64,000 nucleotides of DNA from Chromobacterium sp. IIBBL 290-4 (GCF_024207115.1 NZ_CP100128.1:744001-808000); one strand, 5' to 3'. Positions 55,278-64,000 are shown, numbered from the stretch's first letter. Numbers and translations: made by a program. Notes: generated from the sequence alone by a model not told the origin.

Positions 55278-55485
55278 AACCATAAGCTGGCCAAAATCGA
55301 CGATTTGTACCCATAAGCTGGCCAAAAGCTGGAACGGTGTTTCAAACGTGGAAAGCCTTGCTGCGCAACACTTTCAAGGAATAGGGGTGGAGAAAATGGA
55401 ATGACCTTGGGACGGCGGAGTGGCTAGAAACGCGAAACGGGAAGTATAAGCTGGCCGTTTCGGCCAACTTATGCTTCCCGTCACA
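55278..55485. repeat. right end of the transposon with four TnsB-type sites
   Basis: Site R1, AACCATAAGCTGGCCAAA, is at 55278-55295. R2, ACCCATAAGCTGGCCAAA, is at 55309-55326. R3, AAGTATAAGCTGGCC, is at 55442-55456. R4, inverted, is GGCCAACTTATGCTT at 55462-55476. The terminus ends CCGTCACA at 55485. R1-R3 point the same way as the left-end sites; only the terminal R4 is inverted, forming a near-palindrome with R3. Confidence 0.85.
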
Positions 55486-55490
55486 AACGA
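55486..55490. repeat. right copy of the 5-bp target duplication
   Basis: AACGA directly follows the ACA terminus and equals 13163-13167. Confidence 0.85.
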
Positions 55491-55511
55491 AGAAAAAACT
55501 GAGGGGCGTGT

Positions 55512-55587
55512 TGGTGGACCGAAAGGGGATCGAACCCTCGACCTCTGCATTGCGAACGCAGCGCTCTCCCAGCTGAGCTATCGGCCC
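55512..55587 (-). tRNA. tRNA-Ala (anticodon CGC)
   Basis: A 76-nt gene with encoded CCA. Acceptor arms GGGCCGA / TCGGTCC, D-arm GCTCAGCTGGGAGAGC, anticodon loop TTCGCAA with anticodon CGC (55552-55554 on the complement), T-arm GAGGGTTCGATCCCC. CGC reads GCG, hence Ala. A CTCAGTTTTTTC tract behind the 3' end may terminate it, and the transposon lies just beyond. The gene itself is intact, as expected for a safe insertion site. Confidence 0.95.
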
Positions 55588-55639
55588 GTATCGATTTTGA
55601 ATCGATCCAAACATCCTATCACAACGGCATTTTGCTTGC

Positions 55640-57934
55640 CTAGCCCCTCTCTCCGGCCAGCGGCAGGCTGAACCAGAACACGCAGCCGCCTTCCGGGCTG
55701 CTGAGCGCGCCGAATTCGCCGCGGTGGAATTCGACGATGGAGCGGCAGATGTTGAGGCCTATGCCCATGCCTTCCGGCTTGGTGGAGTAGAACGGCGTGA
55801 ACAGATTGTCCTGCATGCCCTGGGCCAAGCCGGGGCCGTTGTCCACCACCTCCACCCGCCATTGCTGGTCGCCCACGCAGGTGTGCAGCTGCACGCAGGG
55901 GCGCGGGGTGCCAGCTTCCACCAGGGCTTCGATGGCGTTTTTCAGCAGGTTGAGCAGCACCTGTTCGATCAACACCGGGTCCATGTCCAAGAGACAGGCG
56001 CGGCGGTCGGGCTCCCATTGCAGGCTGACGCCGTGCTTGGCGGCCAGCGGTTCGGCCAGGCCCATCGCCCGCGGCACCACTCGCGCCGGGTCCACCCGCT
56101 CCAGCTGCGGCTCGTGCTTTTTGACGAAGGCGCGGATGCTGCTGACAATCTGCGCCGCGCGCTTGGCCTGCTCGGCCATGGCTTGCAGCGCCTCGCGCAC
56201 GCCGGCGGGCAGAGCCAATTCTTCCGGCAGGCGGCGGTTGACGCCGGCGGCGTAGGTATTGATGGCGGTGAGCGGCTGGTTGAGCTCATGCGCCAGCGTG
56301 GAGGCCATTTCGCCCATGGCGATCAAGCGGGCGGTGTTCTGGAAGCGTTCCTGCTGCGCTTGTTCGCGCTCTTCGCGGCGGCGGTCGGCGGTGACATCGC
56401 TGACAATGGCCAGCCAGGCCGACTCGCCGTTCACCCACTCGATGCGGCGGCGGCGGATCAATAAATAGCGGTGCTCGTGGGCGACAATGAACTCCATGCC
56501 GAAATCCTCGCTGCGCCCGTCCGCCATCAGGCCCGGCAGCAGCACGCAGCACGGCGCTTCGGCATCGCCCACTAGCCAGAGTTCGGCGAAGCCGGGGTTG
56601 GCGTACAGCAGCTGCCCGCTGCCCTCGTCCACCACGCACACGCCGGCCGCCAGGCCATTCAGCACGGTGAGAAATCGGCGATGGGCGGCGTCCAGCGCGG
56701 TGCGCTGGCGCTGGCGCTCGGTGATATCGAACATCGAGGTGATCCAGCCGTGCTGACTGCCGTCCTCTTCCACCAGCGGCGTGGCGAACAGGCGCACTAC
56801 CACCGTGCCGCCATGCTTGCGCCGCATGGTCAGTTCGAAGCCGTTTTCCGGCTGGTGGTTGGCCCGCATCGCCGCCAAGGCCTCAGCCAAGGGCGCGTGA
56901 TGCGCCGCCGGCCAGAACGGATGCGGCGGCAGGCTGCCCACCAGCTCGTCGGGGCTGAAGCCCAGCATGTCGCAGAAGGCGCGGTTGACGCGGACGATTT
57001 CGCCCTCCTGGCCGATGGCCATCAGGCCGCTTTTCATCGAATCCTCTATCGCCTGCCGCAGCGACACTTCCTTGGACAGCCGCTGCTCGGCCAGGGCGCG
57101 CTCGCGCATATGGCGGCGGGTGCGCCACACCGCGTAGGACAGGGTGAACAGCAGCAGCACGATCACGCCGGTCAGCACAGGCAAGGTCAGGCCCAGGCCG
57201 CTGCGGTACGCCACCGCGCGCAGATATAAGCCAAAGCCCGGCGGATCCAGGCTGGTCTGGTGCGAGATATTGCCTGGCCGCTCGGCGGCGTCGAACTTCT
57301 GCGCCAGCGTTTTCCCGCCCAGATCAATGATGCTGATGTAGTTCTTGGAGGCGATCCACCACGGCACCTGGTGATACAGCAGCCCGTCCAGTTGATAGGA
57401 CAGCCGCACCCCGCCTTGCAAATGGCCATCGTGGACGATGGGGATGGCCAGATCGAAACGGTATTTGCCGTCGACGCCCTGATAAGGCGCGCCGTAGGAT
57501 GGCCGCAGCAATCGCGCGGCCCGCCACAGCGCGTCGTACTCCGCCGAGTTCAGCTCGCGGCCATCGCGCCGGGTGCCATGCGCGTCCCATTGCACCACCC
57601 TGCTCTCATCCACCCTTTCCAGCGTCACCAGCTCCGGATTTTCCCGCATGTAGAAGGCCGCCAGATGCGCGAAGCGGCCGCTGTCCACTTTGCCGGCGGC
57701 GATGTCGCGCGCCAGTCCGTCGCCCCACTCCTGATGCCCTTCCAGATGCATGCGCAGCGATTGCTCCAGCCACAGCACTTCCTGGATCAGATTGTCCTGC
57801 TGCTCGTCGCGCCAATCGCGGTATACCAGATAACTCAGACTGCACAGCGCCAGCAGCAAGGCGATCAGCGACAGGCTGATGCCGGGCCACAGCATGAAGG
57901 GCAGGCGTTTTAGACGGGAATCGGATGAGGACAT
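55640..57934 (-). CDS. PAS sensor histidine kinase of the DctB/DctS type
   Basis: A 764-residue membrane kinase. A transmembrane helix (LPFMLWPGISLSLIALLLAL), a periplasmic sensor domain of about 250 residues, a second helix (LTLPVLTGVIVLLLFTLSYA), two PAS domains (the first with MAIGQEGEIVRVNRAFCDML), then HisKA with GEMASTLAHELNQPLTAINT and HATPase with LLNLLKNAIEAL and GMGIGLNICRSIVEFH. This H-box form is that of DctB/FixL-like kinases. It is divergent from dctP, and control of the TRAP transporter by C4-dicarboxylates is a fair inference. No response regulator adjoins it; its 3' side meets the tRNA. Confidence 0.88.
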   Translation of the reverse strand: MSSSDSRLKRLPFMLWPGISLSLIALLLALCSLSYLVYRDWRDEQQDNLIQEVLWLEQSLRMHLEGHQEWGDGLARDIAAGKVDSGRFAHLAAFYMRENPELVTLERVDESRVVQWDAHGTRRDGRELNSAEYDALWRAARLLRPSYGAPYQGVDGKYRFDLAIPIVHDGHLQGGVRLSYQLDGLLYHQVPWWIASKNYISIIDLGGKTLAQKFDAAERPGNISHQTSLDPPGFGLYLRAVAYRSGLGLTLPVLTGVIVLLLFTLSYAVWRTRRHMRERALAEQRLSKEVSLRQAIEDSMKSGLMAIGQEGEIVRVNRAFCDMLGFSPDELVGSLPPHPFWPAAHHAPLAEALAAMRANHQPENGFELTMRRKHGGTVVVRLFATPLVEEDGSQHGWITSMFDITERQRQRTALDAAHRRFLTVLNGLAAGVCVVDEGSGQLLYANPGFAELWLVGDAEAPCCVLLPGLMADGRSEDFGMEFIVAHEHRYLLIRRRRIEWVNGESAWLAIVSDVTADRRREEREQAQQERFQNTARLIAMGEMASTLAHELNQPLTAINTYAAGVNRRLPEELALPAGVREALQAMAEQAKRAAQIVSSIRAFVKKHEPQLERVDPARVVPRAMGLAEPLAAKHGVSLQWEPDRRACLLDMDPVLIEQVLLNLLKNAIEALVEAGTPRPCVQLHTCVGDQQWRVEVVDNGPGLAQGMQDNLFTPFYSTKPEGMGIGLNICRSIVEFHRGEFGALSSPEGGCVFWFSLPLAGERG

Positions 57935-58115
57935 GATGGAGACGCGGACAATTGCACAGTCCGGATGATAGCTCGACATGAGACCTTCCGGGCGCATGAC
58001 CATGTTCTGGAATTCCCTAATGGTCAACCTGGTCTGGAGCAACTACTTTAACGGCACAAAATGCCGCAACATCGGCGCACAACACTATCAATGCTACAAA
58101 CGGATGGAGAAACCC

Positions 58116-59120
58116 ATGAAATTCAAGCATGCCGCTCTGGCGCTTTGCGTCGGCCTGTCTTTTTCCGCCATGGCTCAGGCCGCCGGCGAAATCGTCATCA
58201 AATTCAGCCATGTGGTGGCGCCGGACACGCCCAAGGGCAAGGCCGCGGAATACTTCAAAAAGCTGGCCGAACAACGCACTCACGGCAAGGTGAAGGTGCA
58301 GGTCTACCCCAACAGCCAGCTGTACAAGGACAAGGAAGAGATGGAAGCGCTGCAACTGGGCGCGGTGCAAATGCTGGCCCCCAGCCTGGCCAAATTCGGC
58401 CCGCTGGGCGTGAAGGAATTCGAAGTTTTCGACCTGCCCTATGTGTTCGACAACTATGACGAAGTCAATAAGGTGATGCACGGCGCCATCGGCAAGCAAT
58501 TGCTGGGCAAGCTGGAAAGCAAGGGCATCAAGGGCCTGGCTTACTGGGACAACGGCTTCAAGAATTTCTCGTCCAACAAGCCGATCAAGACCCCGGCCGA
58601 CCTCAAGGGCATGAAGATCCGCATCCAGTCGTCCAAGGTGCTGGAAGAGGAAATGCGCACCCTGGGCGCGCTGCCGCAGGTGATGGCCTTCTCCGAGGTC
58701 TACCAGGCGCTGCAGACCGGCGTGGTGGACGGCACCGAGCTGGAAGCGTCCAATCTGTACACCAGCAAGTCCTACGAAGTGCAGAAGAACCTGACGCTGA
58801 CCCAGCACGGCTTCCTCGGCTACGCGCTGATCGTCAACAAGAAGTTCTGGGACGGCCTGCCTGCCGACGTGCGTTCGCAGCTGGACAGCGCGGTGCAGGA
58901 CGCCAGCGTCTACGCCAACAAGATCGCCAAGGAAGAAAACGACAAGGCCGTGGCGGCGATCAAGGCCTCCGGCAAAACCAAGGTCTATGTGCCGACGCCG
59001 CAAGAGCGCGAAGCGTTCAAGAAGGCGCTGCTGCCGGTGCACCAGAAAATGGCCGACCGCATCGGCCCGGACCTGCTCAAAGCCATCTATAAAGAAACCG
59101 GCTTCAAGCCCGCCAAGTAA
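58116..59120 (+). CDS. dctP: TRAP transporter periplasmic C4-dicarboxylate-binding protein
   Basis: A 334-residue solute receptor. Sec signal (MKFKHAALALCVGLSFSAMA, then QAAGE), followed by the DctP motif IVIKFSHVVAPDTPKGKAAE. The conserved Arg of the carboxylate site lies in GMKIRIQSSKVLEEEM. GGAGAAACCC precedes ATG 58116. DctP binds malate, succinate or fumarate in the periplasm and delivers it to DctQM. First gene of dctPQM; separated from dctQ by a hairpin. Divergent from the DctB-like kinase. Confidence 0.95.
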   Translation: MKFKHAALALCVGLSFSAMAQAAGEIVIKFSHVVAPDTPKGKAAEYFKKLAEQRTHGKVKVQVYPNSQLYKDKEEMEALQLGAVQMLAPSLAKFGPLGVKEFEVFDLPYVFDNYDEVNKVMHGAIGKQLLGKLESKGIKGLAYWDNGFKNFSSNKPIKTPADLKGMKIRIQSSKVLEEEMRTLGALPQVMAFSEVYQALQTGVVDGTELEASNLYTSKSYEVQKNLTLTQHGFLGYALIVNKKFWDGLPADVRSQLDSAVQDASVYANKIAKEENDKAVAAIKASGKTKVYVPTPQEREAFKKALLPVHQKMADRIGPDLLKAIYKETGFKPAK

Positions 59121-59129
59121 GGCCATCCG

Positions 59130-59155
59130 CCGCGCCCTGAACGGCGCGGTTTTTT
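59130..59155 (+). terminator. partial terminator between dctP and dctQ
   Basis: CCGCGCC (59130-59136) pairs with GGCGCGG (59143-59149) around CTGAAC and is followed by six T. It stands 9 bp past the dctP stop and 21 bp before dctQ, so it probably lets only some polymerases through and keeps the binding protein in excess over the membrane subunits. Confidence 0.75.
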
Positions 59156-59176
59156 CATGCGCCAAGGAAACCTGCC

Positions 59177-59767
59177 ATGCTGAAATTCCTCGACCACCTC
59201 GAGGAGTGGATGATTGCCTGTCTGATGGGGGCCGCCACCCTGATCACCTTCGTAGCGGTGCTGCACCGCTACGGCTCGGGCATTCCCACCCTGCAACCCT
59301 ACCTCGCCCACATCAATCTGTCGTGGGCGCAGGAGCTGACTGTTTATCTGTTTGTGTGGATGGCCAAGTTCGGGGCCGCCTATGGCGTGCGCACCGGCAT
59401 CCACGTCGGCGTCGATGTGCTGATCAACCGCCTGCCGGACAAAACCCGCGGCTATTTCATCGTATTCGGTCTCCTGGCCGGCGCGCTGTTCACCGGCACG
59501 GTGGCGGTAATGGGCGGCGACTTCGTCTGGAACATCGCTCACACCGACCAGACCTCGCCTGACCTGGAGGCGCCGATGTGGCTGGTCTACCTGGCCATCC
59601 CGGCCGGCTCCACCCTGATGTGCTTCCGCTTCCTGCAAGTGGCCTGGCGTTTCGTCAAAACCGGCGAACTGCCCAAGCACGACCACGGCCACGTGGACGG
59701 CATCGAGGGCGATGAAGCGCTCGACAATCTGCACCCGCACGATACCCCGCACGGAGGCCGCCCATGA
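59177..59767 (+). CDS. dctQ: TRAP transporter small membrane subunit
   Basis: A 196-residue protein with four hydrophobic helices, starting MLKFLDHLEEWMIACLMGAA, and the conserved FVWMAKFGAAYGVRTGIHVGVD segment of DctQ proteins. It has a hydrophilic His/Asp-rich C-terminus. Its stop overlaps the dctM start (ATGA). It joins DctM in a sodium-driven dicarboxylate uptake complex in the inner membrane. AGGAAACCTGCC precedes the ATG. Confidence 0.93.
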   Translation: MLKFLDHLEEWMIACLMGAATLITFVAVLHRYGSGIPTLQPYLAHINLSWAQELTVYLFVWMAKFGAAYGVRTGIHVGVDVLINRLPDKTRGYFIVFGLLAGALFTGTVAVMGGDFVWNIAHTDQTSPDLEAPMWLVYLAIPAGSTLMCFRFLQVAWRFVKTGELPKHDHGHVDGIEGDEALDNLHPHDTPHGGRP

Positions 59768-61092
59768 GCGCTTTGATCATCTTCGGCCTGCTGCTGGCGC
59801 TGATGCTGACCGGCATGCCGATCTCCATCTCGCTGGGCCTGACCGTCCTCACCTTCCTGTTCACCATGACCGAGGTGCCGATCACCTCGGTCGCGCTCAA
59901 GCTGTTCACCGGCATAGAGAAGTTCGAGATCATGGCGATCCCCTTCTTCATCCTGGCCGGCAACTTCCTGATGCACGGCGGCGTGGCGCGGCGGATGATA
60001 CGCTTCGCCACCACCCTGGTGGGCCATTGGTACGGCGGCCTGGGCCTGGCCGGCGTGGTGTCGTGCGCGCTGTTCGCCGCCATCACCGGCTCCTCGGTGG
60101 CCACCGTCGTCGCCGTCGGTTCCATCATCCTGCCCGCCATGCTGAAACAGGGGTATCCGGCCCGCTTCGGCGCCGGCGTCATCACCACCTCCGGCGCGCT
60201 GGGCATTCTGTTTCCGCCGTCGATCAATCTGGTGATGTACAGCATCGCCACCGCTGGCATGAGCGTCACCGGACCGGATGGCAACTCGGTGTCCACCGCC
60301 TCGGTCGGCCAGCTGTTCATGGCCGGCGTGCTGCCCGGCTTGTGCCTGTCGGCGCTGTTGGGCCTCACCACCTGGTTCCGCGCCAAGAAGTTCGATTACC
60401 CGCGACTGCCCAAGGCCAGCTGGCTGGAACGCTGGCAAGCCTTCCGCGAGTGCGTGTGGGGCTTGCTGCTGATGGTGCTGGTGATAGGCGGCATCTACAC
60501 AGGCATCTTCACCCCCACCGAGGCGGCGGCGATGGCGGCGGTGTACGCCTTCGTGATCGCGGTGTTCGTCTACAAGGACATGGGGCTGAAGGACGTGCCC
60601 AAGGTGCTGATCAACGCCGCGTCGATGAGCGCGATGCTGCTCTACATCATCACCAACGCGGTGTTGTTCTCCTTCCTGATGGCGTCGGAACAGATTCCGC
60701 AAACCATGGCCGCCTGGATGGCTACCCAAGGCTTCGGCATCGTCGCCTTCCTGCTGCTGACCAATGTGCTGCTGCTGGCGGCCGGCAACTTCATGGACCC
60801 GTCGGCCATCGTGCTGATCATGGCGCCCATCCTGTACCCGGTGGCGGTGAAGCTGGGCGTCAACCCCATCCATTTCGGCATCCTGATCGCGGTGAACATG
60901 GAGGTGGGCATGTGCCACCCGCCGGTGGGATTGAACCTTTATGTGGCATCGGGGATCACCAAGATGGGGATCACCGAATTGACGGTGGCGGTATGGCCCT
61001 GGCTGCTGACCATGCTGGGCTTCTTGCTGGCCGTCACCTTCATCCCGGAAATCTCGCTGTGGCTGCCGAGGGCGCTGGGCATGATGGGTTGA
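59764..61092 (+). CDS. dctM: TRAP transporter large permease subunit
   Basis: A 442-residue inner-membrane protein with about eleven helices. Family motifs: GMPISISLGLTVLTF, PFFILAGNFLMHGGVARRMI, SGSSVATVVAVGSI-type segment (AITGSSVATVVAVGSIILPA), GILFPPSINLVMYSI and EVGMCHPPVGLNLYV near the end. It carries the sodium-coupled transport path. Coupled to dctQ by overlap and followed by a terminator. Confidence 0.95.
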   Translation: MSALIIFGLLLALMLTGMPISISLGLTVLTFLFTMTEVPITSVALKLFTGIEKFEIMAIPFFILAGNFLMHGGVARRMIRFATTLVGHWYGGLGLAGVVSCALFAAITGSSVATVVAVGSIILPAMLKQGYPARFGAGVITTSGALGILFPPSINLVMYSIATAGMSVTGPDGNSVSTASVGQLFMAGVLPGLCLSALLGLTTWFRAKKFDYPRLPKASWLERWQAFRECVWGLLLMVLVIGGIYTGIFTPTEAAAMAAVYAFVIAVFVYKDMGLKDVPKVLINAASMSAMLLYIITNAVLFSFLMASEQIPQTMAAWMATQGFGIVAFLLLTNVLLLAAGNFMDPSAIVLIMAPILYPVAVKLGVNPIHFGILIAVNMEVGMCHPPVGLNLYVASGITKMGITELTVAVWPWLLTMLGFLLAVTFIPEISLWLPRALGMMG

Positions 61093-61115
61093 AATCTTCA
61101 GCTCAAATAATATGC

Positions 61116-61146
61116 AGCCGCGATGGAGCGATCTGTCGCGGCTTTT
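61116..61146 (+). terminator. intrinsic terminator of dctPQM
   Basis: AGCCGCGA (61116-61123) pairs with TCGCGGCT (61136-61143) around a 12-base loop and runs into TTTT. Confidence 0.8.
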
Positions 61147-61182
61147 GTCCGACACCTCGTAGCCCCTGCTTGGCAGAAGGCA

Positions 61183-61188
61183 TATAAT
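61183..61188 (+). promoter_or_regulatory. -10 hexamer of the maeB promoter
   Basis: A perfect TATAAT lies about 58 bp before the maeB start. The matching -35 region (about 61160-61165, TAGCCC) is weak, so an activator may be needed. Confidence 0.5.
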
Positions 61189-61245
61189 GCTGGGCTAAAT
61201 TCCCTTACACAAACACAAGAACATCTCTCTATCAGGAGCCTGCGA

Positions 61246-63522
61246 ATGGACGAGCAATTGCGCCAAAGCGCGCTGGAATTTCACCAGTTCCCCACACCCG
61301 GCAAGATTCAGGTCGCCCCCACCAAGCCGCTGACCACTCAGCGCGACTTGGCCTTGGCCTACTCTCCCGGCGTGGCCGCCCCCTGCGACGCCATCGTCGA
61401 AGACCCGCTCAACGCCTACAAGTACACCGCCCGCGGCAACTTGGTGGCGGTGATCTCCAACGGCACCGCCGTGCTGGGCCTGGGCAATATCGGCGCGCTG
61501 GCCAGCAAGCCGGTGATGGAAGGCAAGGGCGTATTGTTCAAAAAATTCGCCGGCATCGACGTGTTCGACATCGAAGTCAACGAGCTCGACCCGGACAAGC
61601 TGGTAGACATCATCTGCTCGCTGGAGCCGACTTTCGGCGGCATCAACCTGGAAGACATCAAGGCGCCGGAGTGCTTCTACATCGAGAAGAAGTGCCGCGA
61701 ACGCATGGGCATCCCGGTCTTCCATGACGACCAGCACGGCACCGCCATCGTGGCCGCCGCCGCCGTTCTGAACGGCCTGCGCCTGGTGAAGAAGGAAATC
61801 GGCGAAGTGCGCGTGGTGGCCTCCGGCGCCGGCGCCGCCGCCATCGCCTGCCTGGACCTGCTGGTGGCCCTGGGCGTGAAGCGCGAAAACATCACCATCT
61901 GCGACTCCAAGGGCGTGGTCTTCATCGGCCGCGACGAGAAGCTGGATGAGTCCAAGCTGCGTTACGCGATCAAGGACAACGGCTGGCGCAAGCTGGCAGA
62001 CGCCATGGCCGGCTCCGACATCTTCATGGGCCTGTCCGGCCCGCGCCTAGTGTCGCAAGACATGGTCAAATCCATGGCCCGCGATCCGCTGATCCTGGCC
62101 ATGGCCAACCCGGAACCGGAAATCCTGCCGCCGCTGGTCAAGGAAGTGCGTCCGGACGCCATCATCGGCACCGGCCGTTCGGACTTCCCGAACCAGGTCA
62201 ACAACGTGCTGTGCTTCCCCTTCATCTTCCGCGGCGCGCTGGACGTGGGCGCCACCACCATCAATGAAGAGATGAAGCTGGCCACCGTGCGCGCGATCGC
62301 CGACCTGGCGATGGCCGAGCAGAACGACGTGGTCGCCTCCGCCTACGACAATCAGGAACTGTCCTTCGGCCCGGAATACGTGATTCCGAAGCCGTTCGAC
62401 CCGCGCCTGATCGTCAAGATCGCCCCGGCCGTGGCCAAGGCCGCCATGGAGTCCGGCGTAGCCACTCGCCCTATCCAGGACTTCGACGCCTACGCCGACC
62501 AACTGGCGCAGTTCGTCTACAAGACCAATCTGTTCATGAAGCCGGTGTTCGCCCAGGCCAAGCAAAACCCGAAACGCGTGGTGCTGACCGAAGGCGAAGA
62601 CGAGCGCGTGCTGCACGCCACCCAGGAAATCGTCACCCAGGGTCTGGCCAAGCCCATCCTGGTGGGCCGTCCGAGCGTGATCGAGAAGCGCATCGAAAAG
62701 CTGGGCCTGAAGCTGCGCGCCGGCGTGGACTTCGAGCTGGTCAACAATGAGTCCGACTCGCGCTTCAACACCTACTGGCAGGACTACTACCAGCTGATGA
62801 AGCGCAAGGGCGTGTCGCAAGAGCAGGCTCGCCGCCGCGTGATCGGCAACACCACGCTGATCGGCGCGATGATGGTGCGCCGCGGCGACGCCGACGCGCT
62901 GATCTGCGGCACCTACGGCCCGTACCGCCAGCACTTCGACATCCTGGAGAACGTGCTGGGCTACGCCAATGAAGACAAGGTGGCCGGCGCGATGAACGCG
63001 CTGATCCTGCCGACCGGCAACATCTTCATCACCGACACCTACGTCAACGCCGAGCCGAGCGCCGAGCAACTGGCCGCCATCACCAAGATGGCGTCGCAGT
63101 CGATCAAGCGCTTCGGCATCCAGCCCAAGGCCGCGCTGCTGTCCAACTCCAGCTTCGGCGCGCTCAACACCGCGTCCTCGCAGAAAATGCGCGCCGCCTT
63201 CGACCAGATCCGCGAGAACCAGCCGGAACTGGAAATCGACGGCGAAATGCAGGGCGACGCCGCGCTGGTGGAAAGCATCCGCCAGCAAGCGATGCCGGAT
63301 TCGACGCTGAAGGGCTCGGCCAATCTGTTGATCATGCCGAACGTGGAAGCCGCCAACATCAGCTACAACCTGCTGCGCGTATCGGCGTCCGACGGCGTGA
63401 CCATCGGCCCGATCCTGATGGGCATGGCCAAGCCGGCGCACATCCTGACCCCGATCTCGTCGGTGCGCCGCATCGTCAACATGGTGGCGCTGGCCTCGGT
63501 GGACGCCCAGCAACAGGGCTAA
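61246..63522 (+). CDS. maeB: NADP-dependent malic enzyme with phosphotransacetylase-like domain
   Basis: A 758-residue bifunctional-type malic enzyme that decarboxylates malate to pyruvate. The N-terminal malic part has [39 protein letters not shown] and nucleotide-binding [18 protein letters not shown]. From about residue 435 comes the phosphotransacetylase-like domain ([19 protein letters not shown] ... [20 protein letters not shown]), which in MaeB is regulatory. AGGAGCCTGCGA precedes ATG 61246; the frame opens earlier without a ribosome site. Downstream of a C4-dicarboxylate importer, it fits a route from imported malate to pyruvate. Confidence 0.96.
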   Translation: MDEQLRQSALEFHQFPTPGKIQVAPTKPLTTQRDLALAYSPGVAAPCDAIVEDPLNAYKYTARGNLVAVISNGTAVLGLGNIGALASKPVMEGKGVLFKKFAGIDVFDIEVNELDPDKLVDIICSLEPTFGGINLEDIKAPECFYIEKKCRERMGIPVFHDDQHGTAIVAAAAVLNGLRLVKKEIGEVRVVASGAGAAAIACLDLLVALGVKRENITICDSKGVVFIGRDEKLDESKLRYAIKDNGWRKLADAMAGSDIFMGLSGPRLVSQDMVKSMARDPLILAMANPEPEILPPLVKEVRPDAIIGTGRSDFPNQVNNVLCFPFIFRGALDVGATTINEEMKLATVRAIADLAMAEQNDVVASAYDNQELSFGPEYVIPKPFDPRLIVKIAPAVAKAAMESGVATRPIQDFDAYADQLAQFVYKTNLFMKPVFAQAKQNPKRVVLTEGEDERVLHATQEIVTQGLAKPILVGRPSVIEKRIEKLGLKLRAGVDFELVNNESDSRFNTYWQDYYQLMKRKGVSQEQARRRVIGNTTLIGAMMVRRGDADALICGTYGPYRQHFDILENVLGYANEDKVAGAMNALILPTGNIFITDTYVNAEPSAEQLAAITKMASQSIKRFGIQPKAALLSNSSFGALNTASSQKMRAAFDQIRENQPELEIDGEMQGDAALVESIRQQAMPDSTLKGSANLLIMPNVEAANISYNLLRVSASDGVTIGPILMGMAKPAHILTPISSVRRIVNMVALASVDAQQQG

Positions 63523-63556
63523 GCCGGACACGCTCCGACATCCAGCGGTATACTGA

Positions 63557-63583
63557 ACGGGCAAGCTTGGCTTGCCCGTTTTT
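63557..63583 (+). terminator. intrinsic terminator of maeB
   Basis: ACGGGCAAG (63557-63565) pairs with CTTGCCCGT (63571-63579) around CTTGG and is followed by TTTTT. Confidence 0.88.
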
Positions 63584-63606
63584 CATTTCTCACAAGGACA
63601 AGCGCC

Positions 63607-63849
63607 ATGAGCGACCAAGGCCACGATCCGTTCTCGCTGTTCCGCCAGTTCTGGCAACAAGCGACGCCCCCTGGCATGCAGGCTTTTCTGCCGCCGATGA
63701 CGGAGGAGGAAATCGACCGCAAGCTGGCCGAATTGAAAGTGGTGGAAGGCTGGTTGACGATGAACCTGGGCGTGCTGACCATGCAGATCAAGACGCTGGA
63801 GATGCAGAAAACCGCGCTGCATTCGATGCGGCCCAAGGATGCGCCATGA
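63607..63849 (+). CDS. PhaM-like polyhydroxyalkanoate granule protein
   Basis: An 80-residue protein starting MSDQGHDPFSLFRQFWQQAT. The FxxFW...PPMTxEEIDRKLAELKVVEGWL pattern followed by a helix is the N-terminal domain of PhaM, which activates PHA synthase and tethers granules to the nucleoid. The long Ala/Lys-rich DNA-binding tail of full PhaM is absent, so this is a short form. AAGGACAAGCGCC precedes the ATG. The last 150 bases of the window (63850-64000) hold nothing I can identify. Confidence 0.78.
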   Translation: MSDQGHDPFSLFRQFWQQATPPGMQAFLPPMTEEEIDRKLAELKVVEGWLTMNLGVLTMQIKTLEMQKTALHSMRPKDAP

Positions 63850-64000
63850 TGCCGGAGACTCCAGCCGTGGAGAGCTCCTCTTTCGCCTAAATATGCGGAA
63901 GGGCAAACAGGCCGCGCGGCGGCTGCGCCAGCCCTTGGCCTTGACTCGAATCATTACTGCGCCAGCATTACAGATCCTTGCCGGGAATCGATGTTTTTTG

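Larger units (their letters stand above)
13168..55485 (+). mobile_element. 42.3-kb Tn7-like transposon inserted beside tRNA-Ala
   Basis: The left terminus TGTGACCGGAACCATA and the reverse complement of the right terminus, TGTGACGGGAAGCATAAG, match at 20 of the first 24 positions. Perfect AACGA duplications flank both. Interior end regions carry several copies of an 18-bp AACCATAAGCTGGCCAAA-type site, as expected for TnsB binding. The element encodes a TnsA-TnsB fusion, TnsC and TniQ. Its right end points at tRNA-Ala(CGC), 26 bp past the tRNA 3' end. Cargo comprises two-component regulators, oxidoreductase operons, two defence-like loci, a VgrG effector module and IS elements. Confidence 0.88.

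Noticed and set aside
55268..55485. A 218-bp mini-element bounded by TGTCGTTAGGAACC and CCGTCACA
   Set aside because: The flanks (CACTC and AACGA) differ, and the 55268 terminus matches poorly after TGT; the forward sites are better explained as part of the normal right-end architecture seen also in the relic end.

Overview
The window looks like chromosome from a Chromobacterium-type betaproteobacterium (Neisseriales). It is GC-rich, and malic enzyme MaeB, a DctPQM TRAP transporter, a PhaM-like protein and agmatine deiminase fit that group. The assignment is inference from gene content; no 16S gene is present.

Layout. (1) 1-10.6 kb is ordinary chromosome: a MarR / VOC / EamA-like / DUF1398-like cluster with two palindromic operators in front, agmatine deiminase with a divergent LysR regulator, an amidase, an ABC-F ATPase of the YheS type, and a His-rich MFS exporter with an RcnR-like operator. 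(2) 10.6-13.16 kb is debris of a Tn7-like element: a 13-bp relic left end, a deleted IS5-family copy, a helicase cut at both ends, a C-terminal piece of a TniQ-like protein, and a relic right end. (3) 13,168-55,485 is a 42.3-kb Tn7-like transposon. It has TGT...ACA termini, repeated TnsB-type sites, and a perfect 5-bp target duplication (AACGA) on both sides. It sits 26 bp beyond the 3' end of a tRNA-Ala(CGC) gene. Its own genes are a TnsA-TnsB fusion, TnsC and one TniQ (45.7-50.8 kb). (4) 55.5-64 kb is chromosome again: tRNA-Ala, a sensor kinase of the DctB/DctS kind, dctPQM, maeB and phaM.

Cargo of the transposon, left to right: a two-component pair (7TM hybrid kinase plus AraC-type response regulator); an AT-rich orphan; a c-type heme protein with a LodA-like quinocofactor oxidase and its LodB-like partner; a decayed IS5 copy; a five-gene operon of two GMC oxidoreductases, an acetoacetate decarboxylase-like protein, a VioB-type ferritin-like protein and a small protein; a translationally coupled three-gene set (unknown + phospholipase D-like + SNF2 helicase) that looks like an undescribed defence system; a secreted protein; an intact IS5-family element; a VgrG with a putative pore-forming effector and a membrane immunity protein; remnants of toxin-antitoxin type genes; the transposition genes; and a Gabija-like pair (OLD nuclease + UvrD helicase) beside the right end.

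Main conclusion: this tRNA-Ala site has been hit at least twice, within 2 bp and in the same orientation, by related Tn7-like elements. The newer one carries weapons, defence and an unusual oxidative enzyme set as one mobile package.
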